A stretch of 64,000 bases of DNA from Eublepharis macularius (taxonomy: Eukaryota > Chordata > Lepidosauria > Squamata > Eublepharidae), in the NCBI RefSeq assembly GCF_028583425.1, contig NC_072797.1:21796001-21860000 (forward strand), written 5' to 3'. The position numbers and the translations under genes are program-made. How positions within the stretch are numbered: position 1 is the stretch's first letter; each line of letters starts with the position of its first letter. The notes under the pieces are model-generated. The model searched no databases, was not told where the DNA came from, and saw nothing but the letters and a program-made list of their open reading frames with translations. Shown here piece after piece: positions 1-12,684 of the stretch.

Positions 1-439
1 CCACAAGAACTTTGGAGAGGCAAATCTTTTAAAAATAAAGTACAGTATTTTGTTTTTAAAAGTAAAGTGGGGAAATAAACCTATACCGCAAGGTGAGAAA
101 AGGGGCATATCTTGGTAAGTGATATTGCAGCTTGGATCCTATACCTTTCTTACATTTCAGTTCCTCTTTGTTGTAATGTGGTCATCTGCTGCGGCCTGCA
201 TTTCCTATTTGACTAGGCGTATCTGCTCAGGCAAGTCTAATGTCTTCCCTGGAGCCAAAAAATGTCTAGCACAAGAGGAACATAAGCAACCAAGAATTTT
301 CTGTTGAGGTGTGGGCAAACCACGGGTTCTTTTATTTCTTTGGACACTCCCCTCTCCCCAACATGGATATAGGATAGCTGCCTCCCACCTGGTTGAGAAC
401 AGTGTTTTTACAATAAAAGGGATGTTTTCAGGTGAGTAG

Positions 440-545
440 CTGTGTGGGTCTGGAGAAGAGCAAGATTCGGGTCCAGTAGCACCTTAGAAACCAACTAGAT
501 TTCCAGGGCGTGAGCTTTTGAGAGTTAAAGCTCCCTTCATCATGC
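440..545 (-). mobile_element. Penelope-like element terminal fragment (decayed)
   Basis: On the minus strand this reads as the decayed terminal repeat seen better at 29.6 and 31.7 kb: a CTGATGA-like box (here ATGATGA), a GAA-type segment, the ATCTAGTTGG stretch and GTGCTACTGGA. It is a short isolated remnant. Confidence 0.55.
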
Positions 546-1096
546 TGTATCTTTAACAGGCAACTTTGGGTAAGACTTAAAAACGGCACTGGCCTGGTGT
601 GTGTATGTGTGTGTGTGGGGGGAGAGGGCGTGTGTGCAAGCTTTACTATCCTGTTTTCATGGTGCAGTTAACAGCTTACTTTTGCTTCCAGTGCTGAGTT
701 AGTTGTTTGTTTTGCTGCTCCCTCCATGCCTCAGGAATTCTGGCCATCCTTATAAAAATTATTATGATTAAAAAGCTACACATTTTTGTAATTTTATTTT
801 TTTAAGTTGTAAAACTGCTCTAGGAGATAGGATCATTCCATCACAGCCACCAGCACTATTCATAGAGGGCATCTACTTTGATACTGTAGAACCGACCTTG
901 GCTTGAATTCAGCCCTGAAAGAACTCGTACGTCTGATGAGAACATGGTGGATGTGATTCAAGAATCCTTGGTTTTAGGTATATCGATGCATCTGTCTTGA
1001 TTGTGAGTCAGTTATGGAAGTTCTATGTTCTTCAGTTCACAGAAGCTGTAGTCCTTCCCACGATATAATTTTACTTTCCCTCCTCCGCATCAATTA

Positions 1097-1556
1097 ACAG
1101 CTGACTTATGGAGACCCCACAGGGTTTTCAAGGCAAGTTTCAAGGAGAGCCAGTTTGGTGTCGTGGCTACGAGTGTGGGACTCTGAAGAACCAGGTTTGA
1201 TTCCCCACCCCTCCACTTGAAGCCAGCTGGGTGACCTTGGAACAGTCACAGCTTCTAGGAGCTCTCTCAGCCCCATCCACCTCACAGGGTGTTTGTTTGT
1301 TATGGAGATAATAATGACATAATGACATACTTTTTAAACCGCTCTGAGTGGATGTTAAGTTGTCCTGAAGGGCGGTATATAAATTGAATGTTGCTGTTGT
1401 TGTTAAGAAGTGTTCAGAGGTCATTTGCCATGGCCTGTTTCTGCACATGACCCTGGTTTTCCTTGGTGGTCTCCCATCCAAATACTAACCAGGGCTGACC
1501 CTGCTTAACTTCTGAGATCTGATAAGATCAGTTTAGCCTGGGCTATCCAGATCAGG
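1097..1556 (-). repeat. 5S rRNA-derived SINE, interrupted
   Basis: The plus-strand segment 1470-1550 is complementary to the 5S rRNA internal promoter region (minus strand: AGAAGTTAAGCAGGGTCAGC, TTAGTATTTGGATGGGAGAC). The other half (1097-1143, CTGACTTATGGAGACCCC) is the usual tail. A tRNA-type SINE is inserted at 1144-1407. Confidence 0.8.
1144..1407 (+). repeat. tRNA-derived SINE (Sauria-like), nested
   Basis: It starts with AGCCAGTTTGGTGTCGTGG (box A region), has a box B-like GGTTTGATTCC, the body CAGCTGGGTGACCTTGG, and a 3' end TATATAAATTGAATGTTG followed by TTG repeats. It lies inside a 5S-derived SINE. Confidence 0.8.
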
Positions 1557-3941
1557 ACAATTTTATTTTTTCTACCGTGTGTGTGTGTGTATGAATATAT
1601 ACAATTGGTCTCCCAGAAAAGTTAGACTGAGGAATCTGATGGGCAAGCGCTGAAGTGCCCAGACTATTAGGACATAATAGTCTGCATCTAAGCAAAGTCC
1701 AAAGCCTTCTTCCAATCTCAGGAGTCTTCCTCTAATTTAAACAAGTCTTCCATTGCATTAAGGGGATATTCCTCCAGTGTAAGGTAGCATACCACCCGAA
1801 TAATTGGGGATGGCTTTTAAGTACATCTGGTAGGGCTGTAGACTTATAAAAATATGTCATATGAAGTCCCTATCACCAAATCCTGTATGGGCACAAAGGT
1901 AAATTAGAAGCCCCGCCAGGTAAGAGGCAAATTACATTTAATGCTGCAGGCATCTGCAACAACACCACAACTTCCTTTCTGGAATCCTCTGTTAAACCCC
2001 TTGAGACAGAGAGGCAGTGGGAACAAGAGGTTAACCTCTTCATGGCAATCCTGTTTTTCTCTTTCACCCCCCAGGCCACGGCACCTCTCAGTAGTGTTTC
2101 AAACTGGGATGCTCAATCAACTGCCAGTTCATTTCATGTCGGGTCAGTCAGGAATAGGGAGGTGATTTTTTGATGGACTCTCCACCTTTTTGTCAACCCA
2201 TCCATGCTGTTCGGCAAATTGCTCCAACTGTTCCTTCCTAACAGCACAATTGGCTTTTTGCTCATGCACCTTCTCGCTCAGGCAATTAGTGTTCTATTGC
2301 CTCCATTCCTTGCCACAGCACTACTCCACTAAGCTGGCAATTGTCTAAAGTGACTGATAAATTAGTCTTCTTGCCATTAGGAGATTTGCAGTGTTTTTGC
2401 ACATGTGCAGTTCTTTAAAAACCCTGTGCAGATCTGTTTGGCAGGTGTTTTGAGCAGTTCAGTGCTAAGCCACCACCACCACCACCCCGCTCATCAGCTC
2501 ATGTATGTTGCTACAGCTGAACATAGTATGCTGAGGGCTTGCCCAAGGGCTTTCCATGCCCTAGGCAGGCCAGCCCGAGCATGCATGAACACCAACACAC
2601 ACCCAGTTGGCCCACTCTAGCACACCCTAGGCCAACAACTGGCCAGGCATTTAGAGCTCATTTAACTGCTACTGTGCCAGAGAAGGTGGAGAGAAATGTA
2701 TCAAAGCCCAAAGTGATGCCACTTTCAGGCTATGCTCTAGGAATTCCTGAAATCTCAATGGCAAAGGCCATGGAGATTTGGGGCGTTCCTAGAGCATCAC
2801 AGAGAAGTGGTGTAACTTCTGGGTTCAATGCAATCCCCCCCCCCCAGTCTCCCACTGCATCAGCGGGCACATGAGGCTGCATCCTGAGTCACTGGCCAAG
2901 TGGGCAGCTATCCGACTTGCCAGGGCACCCCTGACCTCTGGCACCCTAGTGATAGCTTAGGGCTGCCTAGTGGGTGAGCTGCTGCTGAGCATATTGACCA
3001 CATTTGCTGTGAAATGCATTACATCTCTAGTTATAAGTGTGGAAGTCTATGAGGGTAAAAGCAGCTGGGGGGTGTGCCAGTGGGAAATGAGTGAACAGGG
3101 GCAGAGCTGAACCCTACCAGCACTCTTTTCATGTTTTAAAGTCCCTTCCTCACTTCCATGGGTCATCAGACCTTCCTTGCATGCTGCTGTAATACAAGGT
3201 GGTGTTTGCCACTAAGGAGAGATGCCAAGCCACAAACTGAGCAGCGTAATGCTCAAATGGATTTGCTCCAGCAAAAGAAAAAGTGACTAATCAACATCTC
3301 CAGCTGCACCTAAACAACACGCTGTTTGAAAATGTGCTGAGAGAAACATGATTGATCTTTTAAAAAGAAAAATATATCAGATCAACCTATTGGACAAGTT
3401 TGCACAAGGTGACTGCAGTCTACTTTTAAAAAGAGCTCAGTGATGCTATTGATTCCATGTTCAATAAAACTGTGGAGGCCATTTGAAGCTCTTTATGTCT
3501 ACAGATACATGCCGGATGATGTCAGCTCTAATGGCTGAGAAAGGGACGTCTCACAATAGGATTTAGAAGGCAGTCAAAGCTCACTGGCTGTTTGTCATCA
3601 CAGACCCAAAAAACACTTTCAAATCTTTCTCAGCAGCTCATTTGTTTGGCTGCAGTTTACAAGCCACTTACTCTGAAGTATCCATTTGATTTCAATTGAA
3701 TTCTTCCTGCAGGGTAATGCTTTAGAGATTATATTTGCAACCTCCCAGGAATAAGATTTTTAAAAAGGTGTTTGTGGGGAGTCTGATGTTCAGAACAATG
3801 TGCATCACAGAGACTAATAAAAGGTTGTTTGCCTGTAACTATTGTTCCTCGAGTGGTCACCTGAGCATTCATACATCTGTGTTTGCCCTGGGCTGCTTTG
3901 GGAAACACTGACAGTCCTTGCTGTTGAGGGAATCAACTCAG

Positions 3942-4141
3942 AGCCAAGCTACAAGTGATGCCTGACACAGGTTGGGCACTTGTCAGCTTCCCTCAAGTTT
4001 TGATGGGAAATGTAGGCATCCTGGTCTTGCAGCTGTAATGAAGAGCCAAGCTGTAAAACTAGGACGCCTACATTTCCCATCAAAACTTGAGGTAAGCTGA
4101 CAAGTGTCCAACCTGTGTAAGGCGTCACTTGTGGCTTGGCT
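3942..4141. mobile_element. Long-TIR hairpin MITE (200 bp), AGCCAAGC family
   Basis: The two halves are near-perfect inverted repeats beginning AGCCAAGCTACAAGTGATGC and ending with its complement. The flanks CTCAG and CTCTG suggest a 5-base target duplication with one change. Confidence 0.8.
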
Positions 4142-4379
4142 CTCTGTGGGTCTTGCCAAGGCACAGAAGAGAGAGTGTGTGTTTGTCCATTGAAAGAATT
4201 TTCCCTCTACAAGTTTTGCACTTTGTAAAAGAAATGGATTGCACGATAAACGCTAGGCACCCCTCTGATGGACTGCACTTTTTAGAAGCCTGGAAGAGCT
4301 GTACAAACAGCTGAAGGACTCTTAACGGTTAATCCCTCACAGACACGGAGAGCTTTGAGTGACAGGGTACTCCAAGGAA

Positions 4380-7300
4380 TCTGATCGGGTAGCATGAGCT
4401 GGAAAGAGGAGGGTCTGTTTTCAGCCCTAGCTGAGAGGACTCAAGTGTGAACGGATGGGAAGATCCCCTGAAAGAAATTGAGTCACTGATGCCGAAACTG
4501 AAAGAATTTGGGTGATCTGGCAGGTTTCAAAGTGAATGAAGAAAACCAAAAATGTTAACAAAAAGCATGGAAATATAGAAGAACAGGAAGAGCTATCAAA
4601 GAAAACAGGGTTTACAGTGGGGAAAAAGGGCAAAATATTTAGGTATTACACTGACGGGGAAGAATTGTATGCTATTTCAAAATAACTATGAGTAAGTTTG
4701 GAAAGAAATTAAAAAGAATATGTTGAGCTGGGATAGATTACAATTGTCGTTGTTGGGGAAGGTATTGGATATTAAGATGAATGTTCTTCCTAGAATGTTG
4801 TTTTTGTTCCAGACAATACCGATCCTAACATCAGTTGAACCATTTAAACAGTGGCAGAGAAACATTTCCAAATTTGTTTGGCGAGGGAAAAAACCAAGAG
4901 TCAAATACAAAATATTACAAGATGCAAAGGAAAGGTGTGGTTTAGGATTACCAGATTTAAAGCTGTACTTTGCAGCCTCATGTCTGATGTGGCTGAAGGA
5001 ATGGATGACTCTGAAAAATGATAGACTCTTGATGCTAGAAGGACATGACTTACGATTTGGTTGGCATAGCTCTTATGGTATGACAAAGTAAAGGTTAATG
5101 TGGATTTCAAAAGTCATTATATAAGATGAGCAATTCTGAGAATATGGAATTAGTATAAACCAAGACTGTTCCCGAAGACACCATTGTGGATTTCACCACA
5201 AGAAGCCTTCTATAGAAAGGAAATGATAAATAAACAGGACTGGTTGACTTATGGAGACTTAGGTACATTTCACACTCGGTTTTTAGAGCGCGTTTGTACC
5301 TGTTCCACATCCCATGTTTGCAAGGTTTTCACACTTAAAAGCAGTCATGGGATGCAGTCCCGCTTTTTGTCTGCTGTATCCCCGATTTTTCCCCCTGCGG
5401 ACATACCCCGATGTTTTTTTAAATTCGCTGCCGACTGGCAGCTGGCCCGCATTTTGCTAATGTGAACACTTTTGCCTCCTTTTTGCTTCTCTCCCCCCCC
5501 TCTCCTTTTCCCTGGGAGCTGATTGGTTTGTGCAGAATTAACCACTCCCACCCTCCTCAGCTCTCTGAACTCCTTGTCCACCATTATTTTTAGTAAAGCG
5601 AGCTGAGGGTCATAAGGCTGCTTCTTGGTTTCCTTCCTCCCGGTATGCATGCTGTTGTTTTTTTTTTCAAAAGCCAGGAATGATTTCTAAACTTGCTGCT
5701 AATTCCCTGCTAGCTTTAAAATCAAGGAAAGTGTTAAATAGCTGCTTTCTCCTTCCTCCCTTAGGGTATGCACACACATTCTTTTTTTTTTTTAAAGACA
5801 AGAATGGGTTGCAACGTTGTAATGTTCCTGCACTTTCTTCCTGGCTTTAAAAGCCAGGAAAGGATTAAATGGCTGCTTTTCCCTCCCTCCCAGGCATGTT
5901 TCAGGCTTTGCCAAAGAGGAGGAAAAAACCCAAGCATTTTGCACAGCCCTTTGGAAACAAGCCTCTGCTTCCTGGGAGGAGATTAATCGGCAGCATTTTA
6001 ACCCTTTCCTGGCTTGATTTAAAAAAATGAGAGTGGTACATGTTTTCCCCCAGAACTCTGCCACCAATTGCCTCTCCGGTGGGCAGGGGACAGCCCAATC
6101 AGCAAAAAGGGGGGAAGGGTTCCAACATTGCAACGTTACTATGCATGCTCAATTTTTTTTAAAAAAGTGTGACGTGAATTACAAGGCCTCAAAAGCCCAA
6201 AATTGCACCGAGGTTTTGAAATGAAGCACAGACACCAAATCGAAATTGCAGTGGACAGTGTGAAATGAACAGGTGCAATGCCGAAGCCACTGCGATCGGG
6301 GTGAATGCTCATAAATGGCGGTTTAAACCGTAAGTGCGAAAAGGGCCTTAGTAGAGTTTCTGGAAGAGGAGTATAAATTGAAGACAAGTGAAAGTTTACA
6401 AATGTCAATGGTTCTTTTATGCGCAATTGTTAACAAGGTTTAAATTGGACAAAAAAGAATGGGGATTTCAGCAAGAGAGGACAGATTTTGAAAAAGAAAT
6501 ATATACAAATGATGATAATAAAATTAAGAAAATGTATAAACTGTTGTTGAAATTTGATATGGAGGAATAATCTGTCAAAGAATGTATGGCAAATGGGCAA
6601 AGAATTTTGGTACAATATACAAATAGATCAATGGGAAAATATGTGGGTTAAGGGCCTCAAATTTACTTTGTGTTCCACTCTCAAGGAGAATTTTTACAAA
6701 ATGATGTACCAGTGGTATAAATCTCCAGACATAATTAAAAAAATGGCCGAAGGTGTCTCAAATAAATGTTGTAAATGTGAAAAACAGGAAGGAATATTTT
6801 ATCATCTTTGATGGACTTGCAACAAAGCAAAAAAAAAAAATTGGTTACAAGTGCATATGTTAATGCAGAGAATCTTAAAGGTTAAGAGTTCTGTTTGTTG
6901 AGCAAATTGGCAAAAGAGCACGGCATTTTAATTTTATATATGGTAACAGCGGCACGGCTGTTATATGCTCAAAAATGGAAGTGTAAAGTGCTACCTGCAC
7001 TGGAAGATTGGACAGGAAAGATGATGGACTTAGCATTAATTAGAGATAAAACACTTTCTATATTCATGGCAAATTGGAAACCCATTATGGACTATCCACG
7101 AGAGTCAAAGAAAAATGAATTAATGATTTGTGGCTTTGATTTTTAAGAATAAGGAGATGAGACACAGAAAAAAGATATTAATAAGACCACAAGCTGATTG
7201 ATAATAAAGAGGGAAGTGTTGTAGGAGAAAAACTGTAATAGATTAATAATATGCCTATTATGTTTCTTACTGTTTTTACTTTGTAGATTGATTTGTAGGC

Positions 7301-7401
7301 CATTCTTGGTCCTTTGTAGTTGTCTTTTTGTTATGCTCACTTTCTTTCTTTTGTTCTATCTTTTAACTTTTCTATAATAAAAATGAAAATTAAAAAAAAA
7401 A
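4380..7401 (+). mobile_element. L1 LINE copy 1: 3' part of ORF2, split by a DNA transposon
   Basis: Decayed L1. Translations of 4720-5091 give the L1 ORF2 block after the reverse transcriptase (VLPRMLFLFQTIPI, SKFVWRGKKPRVKYK, GLGLPDLKLYFAASC, LMLEGHDLRFGWH). The reading resumes at 6352 and continues with LYAQKWKCKVLPALEDW near 6964-7005. The 3' end is at an A-rich tail near 7380-7401. Several stops and frameshifts make it inactive. Bases 5263-6346 are a later insertion. Confidence 0.85.
5263..6346. mobile_element. Non-autonomous DNA transposon inserted in L1
   Basis: It is flanked by the direct repeat CTTAG (5258-5262 and 6347-6351). The ends are imperfect inverted repeats, GTACATTTCACACTCGG against the complement of CCGTAAGTGCGAAAAGGGC. 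Removing it rejoins the L1 frame across the repeat. The interior has T-rich tracts and imperfect duplicated segments (AAAGCCAGGAA...GGCTGCTTT) and no coding frame. Confidence 0.75.
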
Positions 7402-9596
7402 TTCTACCCCTAATCTCACCTAACCTTTCCCCTCTAAAATATATAAAATGGTTATTTTTGAATTTTAAAAATACCTCATCTGGTCCCATTTCTGCTGTTT
7501 AAGGACAAAGGAGAGGGAATGAGGAGAAGGAGGGAACGTTATAACCCCATTCTGGAAACAGGAGCCTAATTCTAAATAAGGGCCTGATTACATGTGTGCT
7601 AAACACAGGTTTGATGTGTTTGGGGGTCAGAGGAAAACCAACTGAACTCTCATTTCATTTGTGACTGCACTCACCTTCAAAACGGTGTGTGCTGGGGGAA
7701 TGAGCGCACGAGAGCATGTGGAGAAAGGATAGGCTTTAGCACTCCCTGCTTTCTAGCCAGCATGCTTTGGTATTTACAAAAGAGGTGTGAGGGGCAAGAT
7801 GTTTTGTCTTGCTGCCATAGATATGCGTCTCCTGGGCAAACTTGTGAAAAAGGCAGTCCACATTTCCCCTACATATCACGTGCAGTCATAAAATGCAAGT
7901 TCAGGCCCTAACCCAGTTCAGGCTTTCCCAGGTTGCCTGATGGTGGCGGATGTCAGGATCTCTTTTAACACTCATGTTCTTAACCAGAGTTATGCCATGT
8001 GTAAAATTGTAGTTGTTAAGCTTTTTCTCCCTCCAGGTCCAGATGTTGTTTTGACCGCGTTTTCCACGGGAGAGAATACTTCTTATCTGTCTCTTCAGCC
8101 GAAGACCTTGACAACCTGAGCCTTCCCACGTCCACGTTCTCAACATACAGAACTGTGGGGGGAGGCTGGGAACGAGGGGTTTGATGTATTGCCAGTTTCG
8201 TTTTCTCTCTCATTCTCAACAATGCCTATGTTCAGTCAAGATCCTTTTTAGGCCTTGGAATATGGATACTTGTATCACAGCCTAGTCTTTCAATAAACCT
8301 TTTGAAATCAAGAAACTTGTGCTTCTTGCAGAAGGGGGAGACGAACTCTAGATAACGGGGATTCCATAGCCTGACAGCGGACAATTCCTAGAGCATTTGA
8401 AACCTCCCGCCAATTGCCAGTAACACACACACCCCGGGGAGATTGCCTGCCTCTGGTAGGCAACTGGGAAGCCTACCATGCTCCCAGGTTCCCAGTACCA
8501 ATGGAGAAGTGCATGTAGGTGGTGCACAGCAGTGTCACTATCTGCTGTACTGACCGGTCAGTGCCATCAGGAAGACAGCATGAATGTGGAGCTGTGAGCA
8601 CAGGCAGTGGAGGGATTGAGCCTGGGCAATGATGCAGTCATGACAGGGGAACATACATAAGGGTGGGTGGGAGACATGAATGAGGCCTGGTGGTGGGCAG
8701 AAGGGGATTCCCAAAACCTGGAACCAGCACTGGTTAAGTGGCCCTGGGGGAATACAAGCCAGCTTCTCCCTGCACATGGAAAGCTAGATTTCAGGGAGAA
8801 GGGTTTGCCTCCCTCATATTTTAGAGCTGTGGTTTTCAACCCATGACTAAGGACCTTCAAGTGGGTGGCAAAGCTCCACTCACCAGTCGCCACTGTCTAT
8901 AGAGCCACCATTCAGATTTCATGCAAAGCTTGGATGTGCGAGGTTATTGTTTTTTGGTGTTTGGCAAACCAGCCTGCTGGTTTCATTTGAATGACATCTC
9001 AGACATGTGCGTGGGGGGGAAGCACTTTCCTCATCATGCAAATTGGGCTCAGCAAAAGGAAAACGACCCTCTGAAGAGGGGCCCAGCCATTGGTTCTGCT
9101 GCAAATATTACAGGACCAGAAAGATCTTGCTGACAACTTGCTATTCATGTATACCCATCGCTACATTTCTCTGCACTTTTGAGGCACTTGTGTTTTGACA
9201 GTCAGGATAGCAAGTGCAAATTTCGTTACTCTGCTGATTCACTTGCTCCTTTCAAAAATGGTTGAGTTGGCAAAGGGCAGAACAGCAATTTCTCATTGTT
9301 GTTGTGACAGGATAAGAAAAGAGTCGAATCTGGATGGCTCCCTGGGTGAGCAAAAGGCAGATAGCATTTTAAGTCTATGTGCTAGTTGCTTCCTCTTCTC
9401 ATTCACTGGCAAGGCTACGGTTTGCAACCAGAGAGGTAATAAACACCCGTTTGCTTTAACTGATGTGCTGCAGTGGATTAAGAGATGCTGTTCTAGCCGT
9501 TAGGCATAGGAGACAAGGCTAACATGATGACAGGTCAGCTCACCATGGAGTTTGGGAGATGCTGGTTTTAAGGGAGGGAACTCCTTAGGAAACAGG

Positions 9597-9753
9597 GCGC
9601 TTTTACACATGCTGAATAATGCACTTTCAATCCACTTTCAGTGCACATTGAAACTGGATTTTACTGCATGAAACAGCAAAATCCACTTGGAAATGATCAC
9701 CAAAGTGCACTGAAAGTGGATTGACAGTGCATTATTTAGTGTTGTGAAAGTGC
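9597..9753. mobile_element. Hairpin MITE (157 bp)
   Basis: The left arm GCGCTTTTACACATGCTG...AATAATGCAC and right arm GTGCATTATTTAGTGTTGTG are inverted complements. A second stretch, CAATCCACTTTCAGTGCAC, repeats the symmetry inside. No clear target duplication was seen. Confidence 0.7.
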
Positions 9754-11547
9754 TCAAAGATACAAAAAAGCTTTGCTGTGTTTTGTGTGTGTGATTCAGG
9801 GGATGGAGAACGGAGGGTCCTAAAGAGGGGCTTGCCTTCACTTTCCCAAGCACTCCATCCCGGCAACGGATGCCTCCGGTACTATCTGGTAACTTTAAAG
9901 GGACAATTAGAGATTCGACCTTTGGATTTCTTTTTCCCCCTCTCATTAGCTTCCTGATCTTAACAATGGTTCTCTTATTATACAGAGCTCATGTCCAGCT
10001 CTCTGGCGTCTGATCCATCAATTACAGTGCAGGGGACGCTTCATCTTGAATCTCAGCATGGCTCTTAACTTACTTGGGTAGCGCTGGGAAGTCCACCCCT
10101 CTCCAATCACGAAATGCACATAGGCTCACATCTGCACACCGGTCTCCAGTCTTACGCTTATGGATGCATAGGACAAGTCCCTGTAGATTAACAGCCTTCC
10201 CCTAAATAGTGTGTGTATCAGACATCAGTTACACTCGAAAAAGTCCTTTCATGCAAAAGCCTAATTACAGCTCTTTTTGACAACACAGAAGAAGATATAT
10301 TTTTATTCTTTTAAGGGTTTATAAAACAGTCCACATTTTACAGTTCAAAGCGGTTTGAAGAAGCACATCATTTAACACATGAAAAGCAACACAACGGGCA
10401 TTGCACAGCAACGCCATGCTTAGGCATCATTTCAGAGCGGATGTAGATTAAAGTTCATCTACATTAACCGTATAATATTTCTAGGCACCATGCAAGTGTC
10501 AGCAGCACCAAGGTATAATAGCACCGTAATTTTAAAAAACAGAAACCAAAACAGCTCAATTAACTTAGAGGTATGCGCATCTATTCATTCAGTCTTCAAT
10601 ATAAAACAAGACGTGCAACTCTCCAGAATTCCCAGTGACCTCTGGCCAAGGTGGGGATCTGAGGTGTTTAGCTTTCAAGCTCACTTTTGTGGCTTATCTC
10701 CCTACATAGAGCTTCAGGGGTAGACAGACGGCAAATTGTATGAAATAATTTCAGTTCAGACGTGTTCTGTGATTGGTGACAGCTGAACGTCTCATTCTTT
10801 CACGTTATTGGGGCCCATGGTAGAGACAGACAGACAGATTCACGGGGCAGTGTACATTGTAAGGAAGAGTCACCTTCAGATAGAGTATGTGCTACACATG
10901 TGGGAGATCCCGGGTTCAATTTCTCAAATCTCCAGTTAAAGGATTTTGGGCGGAGAGGGTGGGAAGAATCCTGCGTCTGAGATTTTGGAGAGCTGGTGGT
11001 GAGACCATTGGGCGGAACGATGGGAATGTATGGATACTTATATTTCTTCACTGTGCGTATGGTGAATAATTCCCATGGGGAAAATAAGGCTGCACTGGAA
11101 CATAACAAAGACTGGGGCTCTATACCACCTGATTGACAAGTCCAGTATGCGGGGAGAAAACAAACTACAATTTGTCCATGCCCGTGCCTCAGAATGGCCC
11201 AAACGGTTGGCATTTAGCAATTGCTTTGAAGGCCAGGAAGCCTATAGTTGTGTTCAACTTGTGAGGGGAAGGGAGGGGAGGAAGGAGGGGGCATGGGATC
11301 ACAGCAGCAGGGTTATTTCCATCACAACCCGCTGTTTGTTTGTGATGTCTGAGTGTATCCATTCTCTTTAGATCAACTGTGCTTCAGTGCTCTGCGCACC
11401 GGCTTAATTGCTGCCTTTGATATTTCTTCCCTTTCTGCATTCTTTTTCCAAGAAATGTCTCTTACTTTCAAAGACTTCTCTCAAAATAGCATAGTCCTAG
11501 ATAATTTATGAATGTAAGAACCCAGAGCCCTGAATGAGACAGCTACC

Positions 11548-11798
11548 CAGGGCTTTTTTTCTGGGAAAAGAGATGGTGGAACTCAGTGGGTTGCCCTCGG
11601 AGAAAATGGTCACATGGCTGGTGGCCCCGCCCCCTAATCTCCAGACAGAGGGGGGTTTAGATTGCCCTCCACGCTGCTGAACGGCAATCTAAACTCCCCT
11701 CTGTCTGGAGATCAGGGGGCGAGGCCACCAGCCATGTGACCATTTTCAAGAGGTTCCGGAACTCCGTTCCCCCGTGTTCCTGCTGAAAAAAAGCCCTG
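11548..11798 (+). mobile_element. hAT-type MITE, CAGGGCTTTTTTT family
   Basis: The termini are CAGGGCTTTTTTT and AAAAAAAGCCCTG, with long inverted arms (TAATCTCCAGACAGAGGGG). An exact 8-base duplication CAGCTACC lies at 11540-11547 and 11799-11806, as expected of hAT transposition. A second copy is at 57720-57963 in opposite orientation. Confidence 0.9.
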
Positions 11799-12397
11799 CA
11801 GCTACCACTGCAAAACTGTTTCTAAAAACTAGTAGCTAGTGAGAATATTCTCCATTATTCATTTCAAAAGCTGCATCCTTTGGTAGAACCTTGATGAACA
11901 TCAGAACGCAGATCTAAATGCACAGCTCATCTGTGTTAATCGCACAGACGGAAACCTACTCCCACCTGTGCACTGTCCTTGCTTGTGGGGAAAGTGGAAT
12001 ATGAATTTAATAAAATAAAATAATTGATCAGAGTGGCGATCTTCAGCCGGTGGTGTCTCTAAAAGCAACCAAGCAGAGCGAGCGCAACTTCGTCTAAGGC
12101 TGATCAGATAAGTAGCACCACAACTACCTTTTGAGGACAGAACAGGAAGAAGGAGTGGGCAAGAGAAAGATGGAAAGGAGGACAGATAAATACAGGACAG
12201 ATAAAAAGACTATCATATATAAAATATAAAATTAAAAGTAAGCCCCATGTTGCAAATGTGGGTTAAGGATGGGGGAGGGGTGTTCCGGCTTTGGAAAGGA
12301 TGAAGGCCACTTCATTAGAGTTCTACAGACCTTGGTAGGATAAGCACCAGAAAGCCATCGTATTCTTTAGTTTTGAAATCTGATTTGGCAACTCTAG

Positions 12398-12676
12398 TTC
12401 ATTGCCATATCTTCCGTGCAGACCCACATGGGAAGTGCACATGTGCAGGGCTGTCCTGCACATGCGCAGTTTCCATGTGGAACGGCACAGAAGAACACTC
12501 AATGAACAATGGTTACAGGTAAGTGCAACCCTGTTTTCATTGTCATATCTCTGTGCAGTCACACATGGGAACTGCACATGCGCAGGCCAGTCCTGAGCAC
12601 GCTCAGTTCCCATGTGTCCCTGCACAGAAGAATATTCGATGAACAACAGTGACAGGTAAGTGCAACCCTGTTTTTT
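12398..12676. repeat. Two-unit tandem repeat beside the ADAMTS12 stop codon
   Basis: Two units of about 137 bases start with TTCATTG near 12399 and 12536. Each carries GCACATG(T/C)GCAGG, ACAGAAGAA and ACAGGTAAGTGCAACCCTG. They differ at several points. The array ends about 9 bases before the stop codon and so lies in the 3' UTR of the gene. Confidence 0.75.
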
Positions 12677-12684
12677 CAATGATG

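Larger units (their letters stand above)
1..12684. other. 3' flank / 3' UTR side of ADAMTS12
   Basis: No host gene is recognisable here. Apart from the repeats listed separately, about 560-1090, 1560-3940, 7400-9590, 9760-11540 and 11810-12390 hold no repeat family or coding signal that I can name. A stretch of purine/pyrimidine GT repeats lies near 598-620 and a C10 run near 2837. Short open frames are not conserved in composition and lack splice support. The ADAMTS12 3' UTR must start at 12684 and run downwards for an unknown distance. Confidence 0.6.

Noticed and set aside
1144..1215. tRNA gene
   Set aside because: Box A and B are part of a SINE head. No cloverleaf or anticodon arm was recognised.
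10302..10307. AATAAA on the minus strand as the ADAMTS12 polyadenylation signal
   Set aside because: It is 2.4 kb after the stop with a repeat and a MITE in between. No downstream GU-rich pattern was judged. It cannot be called without transcripts.
12520..12540. Splice donor ACAGGTAAGT on the plus strand
   Set aside because: It occurs in both units of a tandem repeat and has no associated coding exon.
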